A DNA stretch of 64,000 nt from Furfurilactobacillus milii (GCF_021654115.1 NZ_JAIWJF010000004.1:185282-249281), one strand, 5' to 3'; counted from the first letter of the stretch, positions 25,866-35,757 are shown. Notes: generated by a model not told the origin, from the letters alone. A program made the numbers and translations.

Positions 25866-26780
25866 CTATACCGCCTCCGTGTTCTCTGCCAACGGAATAT
25901 CGCTTAGTTCATGAACGCCTAAACGTTGTGCTAAAACGGTTTGCTCAGTGTCATTCAGAGGAACAATTGGCAAACGTGGGTTGCCAACTGGCAATCCCTG
26001 CGCATTTAAAACGGCCTTGACTGGTGATGGTGATGGGTACATGAATAACGCAGCCATCTTTGGCATCAAATCACGTTGAATCTGGCCAGCACGGGCAACA
26101 TTACCTTGTGCTAGAGCGTCATATTCCTGTCGCATCGCTGGACCATATACGTGACTGGCAACGGAAATGACGCCAGCGCCGCCCAGTGCCTTCACTAATA
26201 ATGCTTGGGCATCTTCGCCACTGTAAACAGCAAAACCTGTCGGCGCATCATTAATTAGTGCTGCCAAATCTGCATCGCTACCACACTGTTTAACACCACT
26301 GATGTTCGGCACTTGTGCAAGTTGGAGAATCGTTTCGTTCGTCATGTTGACGCCAGTTCGGCCAGGAATGTTGTAAATGACGATCGGCTTAGTAGCAGCT
26401 TGAGCAACCGCTGTAAAGTGGGCAATCATGCCTCGTTGATTAGGTTTGTTGTAATAAGGGACAACGACCAACGTCGCATCAATCCCGTCAATCGCATCGA
26501 CTTCCTGATTAAAAGCAATCGTCGCAGCTGTATTGTTACTGCCTGTCCCAGCGATAACGACACCTCGACCGGCCACAATCTGTGCAAAACGTGTATAAAG
26601 TTCAATCTTTTCGTCGTGTGTTAGTGTTGGCGTCTCACCTGTCGTCCCACCGATGACAAACCCGCGTGAACCAGTTTCAATGAGCATATTTGTTAATCGC
26701 GTTAATGCCTCGAAATCAATATGATCATCTTCGGTAAACGGTGTGATGATTGCTGTTAATAAATCATGTTGTTCAAACAT
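25866..26780 (-). CDS. dapA: 4-hydroxy-tetrahydrodipicolinate synthase
   Basis: Condenses aspartate semialdehyde with pyruvate. The 304-aa TIM-barrel protein shows [27 protein letters not shown] with the catalytic Tyr, [12 protein letters not shown] and VKQCGSD with the Schiff-base lysine. AAGGAGG lies 7 nt before ATG 26780; the longer frame start at 26810 lies before that site. Confidence 0.95.
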   Translation of the reverse strand: MFEQHDLLTAIITPFTEDDHIDFEALTRLTNMLIETGSRGFVIGGTTGETPTLTHDEKIELYTRFAQIVAGRGVVIAGTGSNNTAATIAFNQEVDAIDGIDATLVVVPYYNKPNQRGMIAHFTAVAQAATKPIVIYNIPGRTGVNMTNETILQLAQVPNISGVKQCGSDADLAALINDAPTGFAVYSGEDAQALLVKALGGAGVISVASHVYGPAMRQEYDALAQGNVARAGQIQRDLMPKMAALFMYPSPSPVKAVLNAQGLPVGNPRLPIVPLNDTEQTVLAQRLGVHELSDIPLAENTEAV

Positions 26781-26839
26781 TTTAAATTCCTCCTTGTTAA
26801 TGAGAGCCATCCGGATTCTGCATCACCCGAAGTCGATCA

Positions 26840-27988
26840 TCACTCTCTTATCATCCGATCCTCCAAAAACTCAGTAATGGCGGTGACACCCTTACTAATA
26901 GCGGACTCATCTGGCGTCATTTTGGCAGAGTGCAGAGGTGCGTGACCGTCCACCCCTAACCAAAACATCGTGCCAGGAAATTGATGCAGCATATATCCGA
27001 AATCCTCGCCGGTCATGGCCGGTGCCGTTTCAACAAAGTCCACATCTGGTGCATTTTTCATAAATTGAATGAACGGCATCGTCAACTGCGAATTGTTTTC
27101 TACCGGCAAGTAGCCGCCCTGATTCAGTTCAACATTGACTTCACACGCGAAACTCGTAGCGATGCCGCTGGCGATTGCCTGTAGCCGCTGATCAATGTGT
27201 TCAATCATCGTTTGCGTTAGTCCACGAATGGTCCCTTCTAGCCTGGCACGGCCAGCAATGACGTTACGGATACTACCGGCATTCAGTTTGCCAAACGTCA
27301 CCACGCCGCCTTCAATTGGGTCAACGCTTCTAGAGACAACGGTCTGGGCTTGCATGATAAAGCTGGCGCAGGCAACTACCATGTCGTTAGCCAAATGTGG
27401 ATAAGCCGCATGCCCGCCCTTGCCAACAAAGTCCACGTTGATTTCAGTCGTGCCGGCAAATAACGTGCCATTACGGCATCCAATTACGCCTGCAGGCAGC
27501 TCCGGATTGACATGCAAGCCATAAAACTCATCCGGTCGCCATTCTCCGGTAAAGGCACCTGCTTCAACGGCCAACTTGCCACCATTGTCGTTTTCTTCAG
27601 CCGGTTGAAAGAAAAACAATAAGTCGTCTTTTGGCTGATGATTCGCAAAGTAATTGAGCACCCCTAGGGCCACTGCCATGTGAACATCATGCCCACAAGC
27701 GTGCATCTTACCGGGATTTGTCGACGCATATGGCAATCCAGTCGCTTCTGTAACTGGCAAGGCATCAATATCAGTGCGGTACCCGATACACCGTTGTGGC
27801 TGGCTGCCTTGAACTTTAACCATCAAAGCGGTTGGCAGACTTGGTATGTGATGAATGGTCAACCATTGCTGAGGCATTGTTTCGATGACTTGCCGTAAAT
27901 ATGCGGCTGTTTGAGTTTCATGCAGTGCCAACTCTGGAATTTGGTGCAAGTGACGGCGAATATGAATTAAATCTAACGTTTCGGACAT
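26840..27988 (-). CDS. N-acetyldiaminopimelate deacetylase (M20D peptidase family)
   Basis: Removes the acetyl group from N-acetyl-LL-DAP. The 382-aa protein has the M20D metal site pattern: MHACGHDVHMA near residue 100, QPAEENDNGG near 135, FYGLHVNPELPAG near 165, and EDFGYM near 345. The operon position between dapH and dapA supports the DAP role over a general aminoacylase. Confidence 0.9.
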   Translation of the reverse strand: MSETLDLIHIRRHLHQIPELALHETQTAAYLRQVIETMPQQWLTIHHIPSLPTALMVKVQGSQPQRCIGYRTDIDALPVTEATGLPYASTNPGKMHACGHDVHMAVALGVLNYFANHQPKDDLLFFFQPAEENDNGGKLAVEAGAFTGEWRPDEFYGLHVNPELPAGVIGCRNGTLFAGTTEINVDFVGKGGHAAYPHLANDMVVACASFIMQAQTVVSRSVDPIEGGVVTFGKLNAGSIRNVIAGRARLEGTIRGLTQTMIEHIDQRLQAIASGIATSFACEVNVELNQGGYLPVENNSQLTMPFIQFMKNAPDVDFVETAPAMTGEDFGYMLHQFPGTMFWLGVDGHAPLHSAKMTPDESAISKGVTAITEFLEDRMIRE

Positions 27989-28018
27989 GCAGTACCAGCT
28001 TTCTTTCAGTCAAACGTG

Positions 28019-28732
28019 CTAGAGCTTTCGTAACGAATCTTGCAGTTTCGTTTTAGCCTGCGTTTTTGCATCGTTAACTTTAATCACCTTAGCTGGAACA
28101 CCGGCAACAACGGTATTGGCTGGCACATCCTCAGTTACCACAGCACCAGCACCGACCACCGCGTGTTCACCGACATGAACGCCCTCAATAACCACTGCAT
28201 TAGCTCCAATTAACACATCATCATCGATGCGGACGGGTTCTGCAGAAGCTGGTTCGATTACCCCGGCTAACACCGCGCCAGCACCGATATGACAATGCTT
28301 GCCAACAATCGCACGGCCACCAAGCACGGCACCCATATCAATCATGGAATCAGCACCAATCTCAGCGCCGATGTTGATCAGCGCCCCCATCATAATGACA
28401 GCGTGGTCACCAATCACTACTTGGTCACGAATGATGGCGCCTGGTTCGATGCGGGCGTTAACTTCGCGCGCATCTAATAACGGAACAGCTGAATTAGTAG
28501 CATTGGTTTCCACATGCGTTTGCACAATCACATCTTGGTGTGATTCAAGAAATGGTTTTACTACCGGCCAACTCCCAAACAACGTCCCCGTGTGATCTTC
28601 CATAAACGCTTCAATGCCATCTGGAACCGTCAGTTGACGTAAGTGCTCGCCACTAACAGTGACCTTGACCGGCGTTTGTTTCTTAGCAGTCGCTATCGTA
28701 TGAATAATCTGTGTCGCATCTAATTCTGCCAT
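28019..28732 (-). CDS. dapH: Tetrahydrodipicolinate N-acetyltransferase
   Basis: Acetylates tetrahydrodipicolinate with acetyl-CoA, opening the acetylase branch of DAP synthesis. The 237-aa protein has an N-terminal helical domain and a left-handed beta helix from about residue 90 made of hexapeptide repeats ([41 protein letters not shown]). AAGGAGG lies 6 nt before ATG 28732. It starts 28 nt after lysA. Confidence 0.94.
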   Translation of the reverse strand: MAELDATQIIHTIATAKKQTPVKVTVSGEHLRQLTVPDGIEAFMEDHTGTLFGSWPVVKPFLESHQDVIVQTHVETNATNSAVPLLDAREVNARIEPGAIIRDQVVIGDHAVIMMGALINIGAEIGADSMIDMGAVLGGRAIVGKHCHIGAGAVLAGVIEPASAEPVRIDDDVLIGANAVVIEGVHVGEHAVVGAGAVVTEDVPANTVVAGVPAKVIKVNDAKTQAKTKLQDSLRKL

Positions 28733-28760
28733 TTGAATCCTCCTTAATGATTGAGTTACC

Positions 28761-30077
28761 TTACAGGGTTTCGGCAGCACTCTTCTTAAAATCCTCATCC
28801 AGCGCGAGCATGTCGCTAATAGTTTCGCGTCGGACAACGATGCTGGCCTGTTTGTGATCGATAAAAATGACGGCTGGACGTGGATTACGATTGTAGTTGC
28901 TGGCCATCGAGTAACCGTACGCGCCGGTGGCTAAGAGTGCAATCACATCGCCCGTTTTTGTAATCGGCAACGTTGCTTCATTTACTAGAATGTCGCCAGA
29001 CTCACAATATTTGCCGACAATATGGATAGTTTCCTTGGACGAATCTTGCACATGATTAGCCAGTACTGGTTCGTACTCAGCCTGGTACAACGCTGGTCGA
29101 ATGTTATCCCCCATGCCGCCGTCAACAGCCACATAAGGCAATAAGCCGGGGACACGTTTGTTTGCGCCAACCCGATATAAATTGATTCCTGCTGGGCCAA
29201 CCAACGATCGGCCAGGTTCAATCCAAATCTCCGGCATTTCTAGGTGATGATTACCTAACCTGGCTTCAATCGTCGTTAATACGGTATCAAGCTGGGCCTC
29301 CGGTGATTGTGGATCATCACCTTCCACATATTTAATGCCGAACCCGCCGCCTAGATTTAGCACCTGGGCCGAATAGCCAAACGCCTCATGCCAATGGGTC
29401 AGCAATTCAATCAGTTTCTCGGCTGCCATTACAAAGCCGGTACTCTCAAAAATTTGCGAGCCAATATGGGCATGAACGCCACGAACCTCTAGATGATCAT
29501 CTGCTAAGGCCTCTTCTAGTGCCTGATCCGCTTGGCCAGAGCCAATGTCGAAACCAAACTTACTATCGACCTGACCCGTTTGAATGTACTGATGTGTATG
29601 GGCACTAACACCGGGGGTCACCCGAATTTGGATCGCAATGGTTTCTTCACGTTCCTTTAACAACCGTTGTAATAGATGAAGCTCAACAAAATTATCAACA
29701 ATAATCGTGCCAAGATGATGATCCAGTGCCATTGTCAGTTCATCCACAGACTTATTATTCCCGTGAAAACTCAGTCGAGATGCCGGAAAGCCGGCCGCAA
29801 ACGCCGTTGCCATTTCACCCGCTGACACAACGTCCGCATGTACACCGAGTGGCGCCAACAGCTGATAGATTCCCTTCACGCAGAAGGCCTTAGACGCGTA
29901 ACTCACGATGCCATCAATTCGATGGTTAGCAAACGTCTGTTGAAAGGCCTTCACCTGACGAACGATATCCTGTGTATCGTAAGCAACCAGCGGTGTGCCA
30001 AACTGTTCTGCTAGTTTGACGGTGTCCATACCACCGATCATTAAATGATTTGTCGTTGACTCAACTGTTGTTGTCAT
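28761..30077 (-). CDS. lysA: Diaminopimelate decarboxylase
   Basis: Converts meso-DAP to L-lysine. The 438-aa PLP enzyme shows [11 protein letters not shown] with the PLP lysine, [44 protein letters not shown] and CESGDIL with the active-site cysteine from the partner subunit. AAAGGAG precedes the ATG. As the first gene behind a lysine riboswitch, the last pathway step is placed at the head of the operon. Confidence 0.95.
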   Translation of the reverse strand: MTTTVESTTNHLMIGGMDTVKLAEQFGTPLVAYDTQDIVRQVKAFQQTFANHRIDGIVSYASKAFCVKGIYQLLAPLGVHADVVSAGEMATAFAAGFPASRLSFHGNNKSVDELTMALDHHLGTIIVDNFVELHLLQRLLKEREETIAIQIRVTPGVSAHTHQYIQTGQVDSKFGFDIGSGQADQALEEALADDHLEVRGVHAHIGSQIFESTGFVMAAEKLIELLTHWHEAFGYSAQVLNLGGGFGIKYVEGDDPQSPEAQLDTVLTTIEARLGNHHLEMPEIWIEPGRSLVGPAGINLYRVGANKRVPGLLPYVAVDGGMGDNIRPALYQAEYEPVLANHVQDSSKETIHIVGKYCESGDILVNEATLPITKTGDVIALLATGAYGYSMASNYNRNPRPAVIFIDHKQASIVVRRETISDMLALDEDFKKSAAETL

Positions 30078-30197
30078 TTTTTTGCTCCTTTTAGTTTTTA
30101 GAAGTTATGTGCCTGTTCAAACGGTTATGCGCTTTGCCTATACGGCGATTATCTTTGCAAGGTAAACTGAAGGGCGTCAACATTGACACATAGCACG

Positions 30198-30243
30198 AAA
30201 AAGGGGCTCATTTGCATAGGTGCGTACGCAAAAGAGTCCCGAA
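30198..30243 (-). terminator. Riboswitch terminator before lysA
   Basis: Minus-strand GGGACTCTTTTGCG (30240-30227) pairs with TGCAAATGAGCCCC (30216-30203), followed by TTTTT. It is the expression platform of the lysine riboswitch; 30078-30197 between it and lysA contains nothing else I recognise. Confidence 0.85.
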
Positions 30244-30244
30244 A

Positions 30245-30436
30245 ATAAATTCATTTCGTTTCTGAATGTCGTAAGCGCCCCGCGATGAATTTTTCATCAC
30301 GACAGTTTGTTGATTATTCATCAACATCCCAGCCAAAGCGATGGTCAATCGTCCAGCTTCGGCAACCGCCCCTTTCATCAGTTTCTATGTCGTGACCCGA
30401 CTCCGCTGATTACTCTTGTTGGTTGCAACCTCTTTT
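30245..30436 (-). ncRNA. Lysine riboswitch (L-box) of the lysA operon
   Basis: On the minus strand the conserved L-box parts appear in order: AGAGGTTGCAACC, AACAAGAGTAATCAGCGGAG, ACTGATGAAAGGGG, GCGGTTGCCGAAGC, and CTTTGGCTGGGATG. When lysine is bound, the terminator behind it forms and the seven-gene operon is switched off. Confidence 0.88.
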
Positions 30437-30453
30437 CACATTTAATTTTAATG

Positions 30454-30482
30454 AGCATATCGCTCTTTTCATAACCCGTCAA
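30454..30482 (-). promoter_or_regulatory. Promoter of the lysA-to-asd operon
   Basis: Minus-strand TTGACG (30482-30477) and TATGCT (30459-30454) are 17 bp apart, a few nucleotides ahead of the riboswitch. Confidence 0.65.
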
Positions 30483-30554
30483 GTCCCCATTTGCATTTTA
30501 TATTTCCAAGTAAAACGCTGTGCCAACGCGTTTACATTTATTTTCATTTAGCTA

Positions 30555-30582
30555 TTGTAATTGAAAACTAATTCGCTATAAT
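30555..30582 (+). promoter_or_regulatory. Promoter of lysC-dapF
   Basis: TTGTAA (30555-30560), 16-bp spacer and a perfect TATAAT (30577-30582), 15 nt before the riboswitch. Confidence 0.65.
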
Positions 30583-30597
30583 TGCCAGTAATCATAG

Positions 30598-30743
30598 AAG
30601 AGGTTGCGAAGATTAAAAGTAGCTAAGAGGAAATCGACGAGGTTAACGACGCTTAGTGAAAGGATGATTCGCCGAAACTTTGACTGACTCGTCTCAGTTA
30701 GGGTTGGGACTTGGGTTAACAGCCCAAGGACTGTCGCAACTAA
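30598..30743 (+). ncRNA. Lysine riboswitch (L-box) of lysC-dapF
   Basis: The plus strand shows AGAGGTTGCGAAGATTAAAAG, GCTTAGTGAAAGGATGATTCGCCGAAAC, TTAGGGTTGGGACTTGGG and closing GTCGCAAC. A second GTTGCG at 30751 can pair with the closing CGCAAC and act as antiterminator partner. It faces away from the L-box on the other strand. Confidence 0.85.
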
Positions 30744-30813
30744 CAAAAAAGTTGCGGGGCGCTATCTACGACCATACATAACCGGTACTATATCGATTAC
30801 GTTCGATTAGACT

Positions 30814-30861
30814 AAGCGCACCCAATGACCTCGTTAAACAAAGTCATTGGGTGCGCTTTTT
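30814..30861 (+). terminator. Riboswitch terminator before lysC
   Basis: AAGCGCACCCAATGAC (30814-30829) pairs with GTCATTGGGTGCGCTT, followed by TTT. It lies 105 nt before the lysC start. Confidence 0.88.
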
Positions 30862-30965
30862 AAATGTAATCGTGGGTGTGAATGATTTCAGTGTCGATTC
30901 CCCTTCTAACATCAAAAACAATGGTCTGTTTTGACAAACGACCGTGGTAAGCGAGGTTAGGATCG

Positions 30966-32375
30966 ATGAAAGTAATTAAGTTTGGTGGCAGTTCTTTGGC
31001 AGATGCGACGCATTTTAATGACGTCATACAGATTTTACGAATGGATAGGCAACGCCGCGTAGTTGTTGTTTCAGCACCTGGCAAACGAAATGAGAATGAT
31101 GAAAAAGTTACCGATCTACTGATTGAATACGCCCGTGCACATGGCAAGACACAACAGTCAATCGGCCAGCAAATCATCGACAGATATCAAGAAATCGCAA
31201 CAGCGTTTAATATTTCGGCAGCTCAATTTAAACCATTGGCGGACCAAATTTTGACCCTACCAACGACATCATTTCGCGGCCCTGCCTTTAGAATGGCTGC
31301 GTTTAAGGCCCACGGCGAAAAGTTAAACGCCCAGTTACTGGCGCTGGTGTTAAATACACAAGGATTAAGTGCTCGTTACGTTGACCCACACGAACTCGGC
31401 TTAATTGCCACGCAGGAGCCAAACAACGCGACCATTTTATCCCAGACATACACACACCTGGCCGTTGCCCGTCAGGAGCTTCTAGCAGAAGACAAACTGT
31501 GGGTCGTTCCTGGCTTCTTTGCCTATACAACCAGTGGTCAACTTGTAACCTTTTCCCGTGGTGGCTCAGATATCACAGGTGCCATTCTTGCTCGTGGTTT
31601 GCATGCGACTGAATACGAGAACTTTACGGATGTCGATTCCATTTACGCTGCCAATCCGAACGTTGTCGCTAACCCGGCACCCATTACTAAGATGAGCTAC
31701 GTCGAAATGCGAGAACTTTCATATGCCGGTTTCTCAGTTTTTCACGATGAAGCCATTATTCCAGCCATTGAAGGCCAGGTTCCCATTTGCGTTAAGAATA
31801 CCAACCATCCTAGTGCGCCAGGAACACTGATTGTACCAACGAATCAGTCGCAGCCTAAGCGATTAATTACGGGGGTGGCCAGTTCCAAACGGTTTGCAGC
31901 GCTCTACCTGCATCGTTATTTGTTGAACCGGGAAGTTGGCTTCACATTAAAGTTACTCAAAATCCTCTTCCGCTACCACATTAGCTACGAACACATGCCT
32001 TCAGGAATTGACGATTTAACGATCATCTTCGATCGCAATCAAATTCCGACAGATGTCCTCCCTCGTTTGCTAGCAGATATCAAAGAAACATTGCGGCCTG
32101 ATCGTCTTCAGTGGATCGATGATTACGCGATTTTGATGGTGGTTGGCGAAGGCATGCGCAATCAGGTCGGCGTCATTGACCGGATCTTGCACCCGCTAGC
32201 CACTCATCATATCGGCGTTCAAATGATCAACCAGGGGGCGTCACGGATTTCCATCATGATCGGTGTTCGGGAAGCTCAGGCTGATGACGCCGTTCGCCTT
32301 ATCTACAATGACTTCTTTATCCAACCAGTTAGCTTGCCACTTCGTCAACCAGCACAGGAGGTCACTCATGGTTAA
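30966..32375 (+). CDS. lysC: Aspartokinase
   Basis: Phosphorylates aspartate, the first step to lysine, threonine and methionine. The 469-aa protein starts KVIKFGGSSLADA (kinase motif), has FSRGGSDITGAILARGL near 197 and TDVDSIYAANPN near 222, then a C-terminal regulatory region (about 310-460) of two ACT-like domains with MVVGEGMRNQVGVIDRI. The lysine riboswitch in front marks it as the lysine-controlled isoenzyme. The stop overlaps the start of dapF. Confidence 0.93.
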   Translation: MKVIKFGGSSLADATHFNDVIQILRMDRQRRVVVVSAPGKRNENDEKVTDLLIEYARAHGKTQQSIGQQIIDRYQEIATAFNISAAQFKPLADQILTLPTTSFRGPAFRMAAFKAHGEKLNAQLLALVLNTQGLSARYVDPHELGLIATQEPNNATILSQTYTHLAVARQELLAEDKLWVVPGFFAYTTSGQLVTFSRGGSDITGAILARGLHATEYENFTDVDSIYAANPNVVANPAPITKMSYVEMRELSYAGFSVFHDEAIIPAIEGQVPICVKNTNHPSAPGTLIVPTNQSQPKRLITGVASSKRFAALYLHRYLLNREVGFTLKLLKILFRYHISYEHMPSGIDDLTIIFDRNQIPTDVLPRLLADIKETLRPDRLQWIDDYAILMVVGEGMRNQVGVIDRILHPLATHHIGVQMINQGASRISIMIGVREAQADDAVRLIYNDFFIQPVSLPLRQPAQEVTHG

Positions 32376-33399
32376 TTTAATTCGTGTTCATGGCTCGGAA
32401 AATAGTTTTTACCTGCTCGATCAACGGCAACTTAAACATGCCCTCACCACGGTTGAACTCAGTCGTTTGGCACAACAAGTCAACGACACAGCACCAGCAG
32501 GTCTGGGCGAAGTAGATGGTGTCCTAGTCGTCAGTGACAGTCAGCATTCCAACGCAATCGGCCGGATGCAGGTTTTCAACCGCGATGGCAGCCAAGCAAG
32601 CATGTGTGGCAACGGCCTACGAACCGTCAGCCGCTATCTTGCAGAACAAACGCACCAAACAGACTTCCAAGTTGAAACAGATGCGGCTGATTTACCCGTT
32701 CATCAAGTCACTCCGTTTGCGCCAGATGTGCCTGCGTTCAGCGTCAGCATCCAACCCGTCAGTTTCGATGCTACTTCGATTGGCTTACATCAAATCCCGA
32801 CAACGCCACTTTTAAATCAAAACACTTTGCCGTTTGCAACAAATTCCACTGCAAACTTTTCCGCTGTGGCAGTGCCAAACCCACATTTGATTAGTCTCAC
32901 AGACCATAATCATCCTAATGCCTTAACAACCGCGTTTCTAGGGCAACTCGGACAACAATTAAACGGTCAAAACCCATGGTTTCCTGACGGCGTCAATGTC
33001 AGCTTTGGTTGGGAAATCAATGATACTACCCTCTTTGTGCGGACGTTTGAGCGTGGTGTTGGCTTTACAAATGCATGTGGTACCGGCATGTCGGCCACAT
33101 CACTAATTTGGGTACTGACTCACCCAGCCGCTCAGTTTGGCCAACTCCTGACCATTTATAATCCAGGCGGGATGGTTCAAACGCGTGTCCATCATCAAAA
33201 CGCCGCGTACACTATCGACCTAATCGGTAACGCGACCTTCACTGACCATTTGCGTTTGAGTGAAGCTGACTTACACGCTGGGAACCTCGCCAGTGCAGAA
33301 GTCGCGGCAACACAAGAAGAGACCGCCTATCATCAATTCGTATCACAGTTACCGCATTGGTCATTTGGCGATGTCCGCCCAACTGTGGACGAACACTAA
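32368..33399 (+). CDS. dapF: Diaminopimelate epimerase
   Basis: Interconverts LL-DAP and meso-DAP. The two catalytic cysteines are seen in ASMCGNGLRTVSRYL (near residue 75) and FTNACGTGMSATSL (near 238). ATG 32368 has AGGAGG at 6 nt and overlaps lysC by 8 nt, so the two are translationally coupled. At 343 aa it is longer than E. coli DapF because of a C-terminal extension after residue 290, which other lactobacilli also have as far as I recall. Confidence 0.92.
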   Translation: MVNLIRVHGSENSFYLLDQRQLKHALTTVELSRLAQQVNDTAPAGLGEVDGVLVVSDSQHSNAIGRMQVFNRDGSQASMCGNGLRTVSRYLAEQTHQTDFQVETDAADLPVHQVTPFAPDVPAFSVSIQPVSFDATSIGLHQIPTTPLLNQNTLPFATNSTANFSAVAVPNPHLISLTDHNHPNALTTAFLGQLGQQLNGQNPWFPDGVNVSFGWEINDTTLFVRTFERGVGFTNACGTGMSATSLIWVLTHPAAQFGQLLTIYNPGGMVQTRVHHQNAAYTIDLIGNATFTDHLRLSEADLHAGNLASAEVAATQEETAYHQFVSQLPHWSFGDVRPTVDEH

Positions 33400-33404
33400 G
33401 TTTG

Positions 33405-33452
33405 CTAAAAAGGGACCGGTTTCGCAGTCTAGCTACGAACCCAGTCCCTTCT
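33405..33452 (-). terminator. Terminator of the cardiolipin synthase gene
   Basis: On the minus strand AAGGGAC, then GGGTTCG, pair with CGAAACC and GTCCCTT, followed by TTTTTAGC. On the plus strand the T-run is absent, but the hairpin may still help end lysC-dapF. Confidence 0.65.
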
Positions 33453-33469
33453 ATTGTGATAGTTATTCT

Positions 33470-34915
33470 CTACAAAATTGGTGACAATAGGCGTGAAAAT
33501 GTTTGCTTGAACTTACGCCAATACGATTGTTGGGCGAACGTCTCGTAAGTCGTCAGTTCGCTGACGCGCATATCAGCTTCAAACAACTTAGCCAACTCCG
33601 CGGTAACTTTAGGATCGTATAGGAATGCATTGACTTCAAAGTTTAGTTTGAAACTCCGAAAATCCAAATTTGCCGATCCAACAGATGCAACCCCATCGTC
33701 AACAACCATCGTTTTAGAATGGATAAAACCGTTGCGATATTTGAAGATTTTTACCCCGTTACGAGACAACTGCTTCGCGTAATACTCGGTTGCCCGGTAC
33801 ACAAACGCATGATCCGGCTTGCTTGGAATCATGATGCGGACATCCACGCCACTGCCGGCCGCTACTCGAAGCGCGTCTAGGACGGAATCATCCGGAATTA
33901 AGTATGGCGACTGAATCCACAACCGTTTGCGAGCTGAGTTGATCAATCGTAAGTAGCCCATCTTAATCTGCTCTTTATCAGAATCGGGACCAGATGAAAC
34001 AATCTGCATGTTGGTTTCCCCCTTCACCTTAGTGATATGGAAGAAATCGTTGGTAACGTTTAGTGGTTTGGTGCGACTAGTGGCGTTCCAATCACGAATA
34101 AACCGTGACTGAAGCCCGTAAACGCCAGCTCCAACGATACGAAGATGCGTATCACGCCAGTAACCAAACTTCTCTTTGCGGCCAAGATACTGATCGCCGA
34201 CGTTAAAGCCACCGGTATAGCCAATAGCTCCGTCAATCACCACAATTTTACGGTGATCACGGAAGTTCAAACGGAAATCTACTAGCGCACTGCGCGTTTG
34301 CAGGAAGGGATATGCTTCCCCACCAGCGGCCCGTAATGGATCATAGAATTTGGGCCGCACGCCCATTGAACCCCATGAATCATATAGTACCCGCACAGCC
34401 ACACCGGCTTCTGCTTTACGAATCAGCAAACGCAACAATTCGTTACCGATGTCATCGTTATAGATCGTGTAAAACTCGATATGGATACTCTGTTTAGCCC
34501 GCTCAATGTCTTCAAACATCTGGTGGAACAACACTTTCCCATCAGAAATAATGTGCACCCGGTTGTTGCGAGTTAGGAAGGCTTGATCAGACTCAATAAA
34601 CAAATTAACTGTACCCAGCGCAGTGGCGGTTACATCATCCGCGTCATTTCGCTCTGATGATAACTCAGCTCGCTGGAGTGCTAGCTGCTCATCAAGCTGC
34701 AGTTGTTCCTGCTCTTGAATTTGAAATAACCGATTCTTCGGCAATCGCCGACCGACAAAGGCGTAGGCAACGAAACCGATGATCGGCAAGAACACCAGCA
34801 CCAGTAGCCAGGCCCAGGTCGCTGAAATATCACGCGGTTCACGGAACACAGTAATGAACGCCAACACCGCGTTTACATAGATAATTGTTTCAAAAATAAA
34901 ATGTGCCCAGTTCAT
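33470..34915 (-). CDS. cls: Cardiolipin synthase
   Basis: Joins two phosphatidylglycerol molecules to cardiolipin. The 481-aa protein has two N-terminal membrane helices (residues 1-60), then two HKD phospholipase-D motifs: HRKIVVIDGAIGYTGGFN and HSKTMVVDDGVASVGSANLD. ATG 34915 (MNWAHFIFE) has GGAGG at 10 nt; an upstream in-frame ATG at 34963 has no ribosome site. It stands alone between the lysine genes and a small membrane protein. Confidence 0.93.
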   Translation of the reverse strand: MNWAHFIFETIIYVNAVLAFITVFREPRDISATWAWLLVLVFLPIIGFVAYAFVGRRLPKNRLFQIQEQEQLQLDEQLALQRAELSSERNDADDVTATALGTVNLFIESDQAFLTRNNRVHIISDGKVLFHQMFEDIERAKQSIHIEFYTIYNDDIGNELLRLLIRKAEAGVAVRVLYDSWGSMGVRPKFYDPLRAAGGEAYPFLQTRSALVDFRLNFRDHRKIVVIDGAIGYTGGFNVGDQYLGRKEKFGYWRDTHLRIVGAGVYGLQSRFIRDWNATSRTKPLNVTNDFFHITKVKGETNMQIVSSGPDSDKEQIKMGYLRLINSARKRLWIQSPYLIPDDSVLDALRVAAGSGVDVRIMIPSKPDHAFVYRATEYYAKQLSRNGVKIFKYRNGFIHSKTMVVDDGVASVGSANLDFRSFKLNFEVNAFLYDPKVTAELAKLFEADMRVSELTTYETFAQQSYWRKFKQTFSRLLSPIL

Positions 34916-35082
34916 CTGGATTGGTCCTCCAATACGCGTAAATGCTAATTTCATCTTACTCATCTTTAGGAAGCAACGCGACCCCTTTTTGTGGAAATTT
35001 GCTCACAAACAACTTATTGCTTTCTCATAATTTTTGTAATGCGTATAATAAGTCAAACAAAGTAATTTAGGAGGCAACACAC

Positions 35083-35232
35083 ATGTGGTCCATTTCAGGC
35101 GTCTTTTTGCCTCACGGGATTGGGTATTTCCGTTTGCTTCGACAGGCTTTGGGGCATGATTCGCGGAGCACCATCATTCTGCTACTCATCATCGTTATCA
35201 TTGTCGCCATTTATCTTCATCGGCGACACTAA
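35083..35232 (+). CDS. 49-aa single-helix membrane protein
   Basis: TAGGAGG 11 nt before ATG 35083 and TATAAT at 35044 support a real short gene. The product starts MWSISGVFLPHGIGYFRLLRQ, has one hydrophobic helix rich in Ile, Leu and Val (about residues 29-45) and ends YLHRRH, so a C-in orientation with a positive tail is likely. I do not recognise a family. It is divergent from cls and followed by a 520-bp region with two large hairpin elements. Confidence 0.65.
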   Translation: MWSISGVFLPHGIGYFRLLRQALGHDSRSTIILLLIIVIIVAIYLHRRH

Positions 35233-35266
35233 AGTTTAGTCTTGTGTGATTGCTTATCGTTACGGT

Positions 35267-35429
35267 AAACAGAGACGCCGTTTCATGGGACCGGTCTCAG
35301 CCCCTCAAAGACCGAGTGTCTTCCACCTCGCTTCGGAGCCGAAAACCACGTCTCCAAAGTCGTCCAGCAATACTAAGTGGTCAGAAAACGCCCACCAAGT
35401 ATTGCCGACATGAAACTCTGTCTCTGTTT
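35267..35429 (-). repeat. Large hairpin element, copy A
   Basis: The element is closed by AAACAGAGAC (35267-35276) and GTCTCTGTTT (35420-35429), with TTTCATG/CATGAAA inside. Internal stems include GCAATACT/AGTATTGC. Read on the minus strand, its centre carries GGACGAC, GTGGTTTTCGGCTC and GCGAGGTGGAAGAC, pieces shared with copy B. It encodes no protein and lacks a T-run at its end. It may be a mobile intergenic repeat or a structured RNA. Confidence 0.55.
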
Positions 35430-35514
35430 TCCTCCACTAACATAGTAAGTCACAACACTCTGAACCTTATAACATTGGGAAATTAACTATAGAGTCTAAG
35501 ATGAGCTGGAGGGC

Positions 35515-35681
35515 GTCAACAATGAAACCAAGCCGTGAAGGTGCTGTTGGTTCGGCGATTTAGGCCGAATTTACAGCACGGACGGTCGGAAAGACTCGGA
35601 TCTCCACGAGGCTCGACGGCGAGGTGAAAGACTGTGGTTTTCAGGCTTGAACCGTTCCCACGGCGATGTTTCATTGTTGAC
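35515..35681 (+). repeat. Large hairpin element, copy B
   Basis: A perfect 14-nt inverted repeat, GTCAACAATGAAAC (35515-35528) and GTTTCATTGTTGAC (35668-35681), closes a 167-nt element. Inside are GCCGTG/CACGGC and a hairpin GTGCTGT/ACAGCAC with TTCGGC/GCCGAA at its tip, then GGACGGTCGG, GGCTCGACGGCGAGGTGAAAGAC and GTGGTTTTCAGGCT, the same order of pieces as copy A read on the opposite strand. The open frame over this stretch on the minus strand is a by-product. Confidence 0.55.
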
Positions 35682-35757
35682 AACCGTAAGCGGGCTCTAC
35701 ACTCCAACAGTTAACTTCAACAAAGACATAAGTTCATAGAAAGAAGGTTAATTAACC

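Noticed and set aside
35516..35707. 63-aa minus-strand ORF in the cls/ABC-exporter gap.
   Set aside because: It follows the arms of the inverted repeat; the composition is that of a structured repeat and no ribosome site precedes it.
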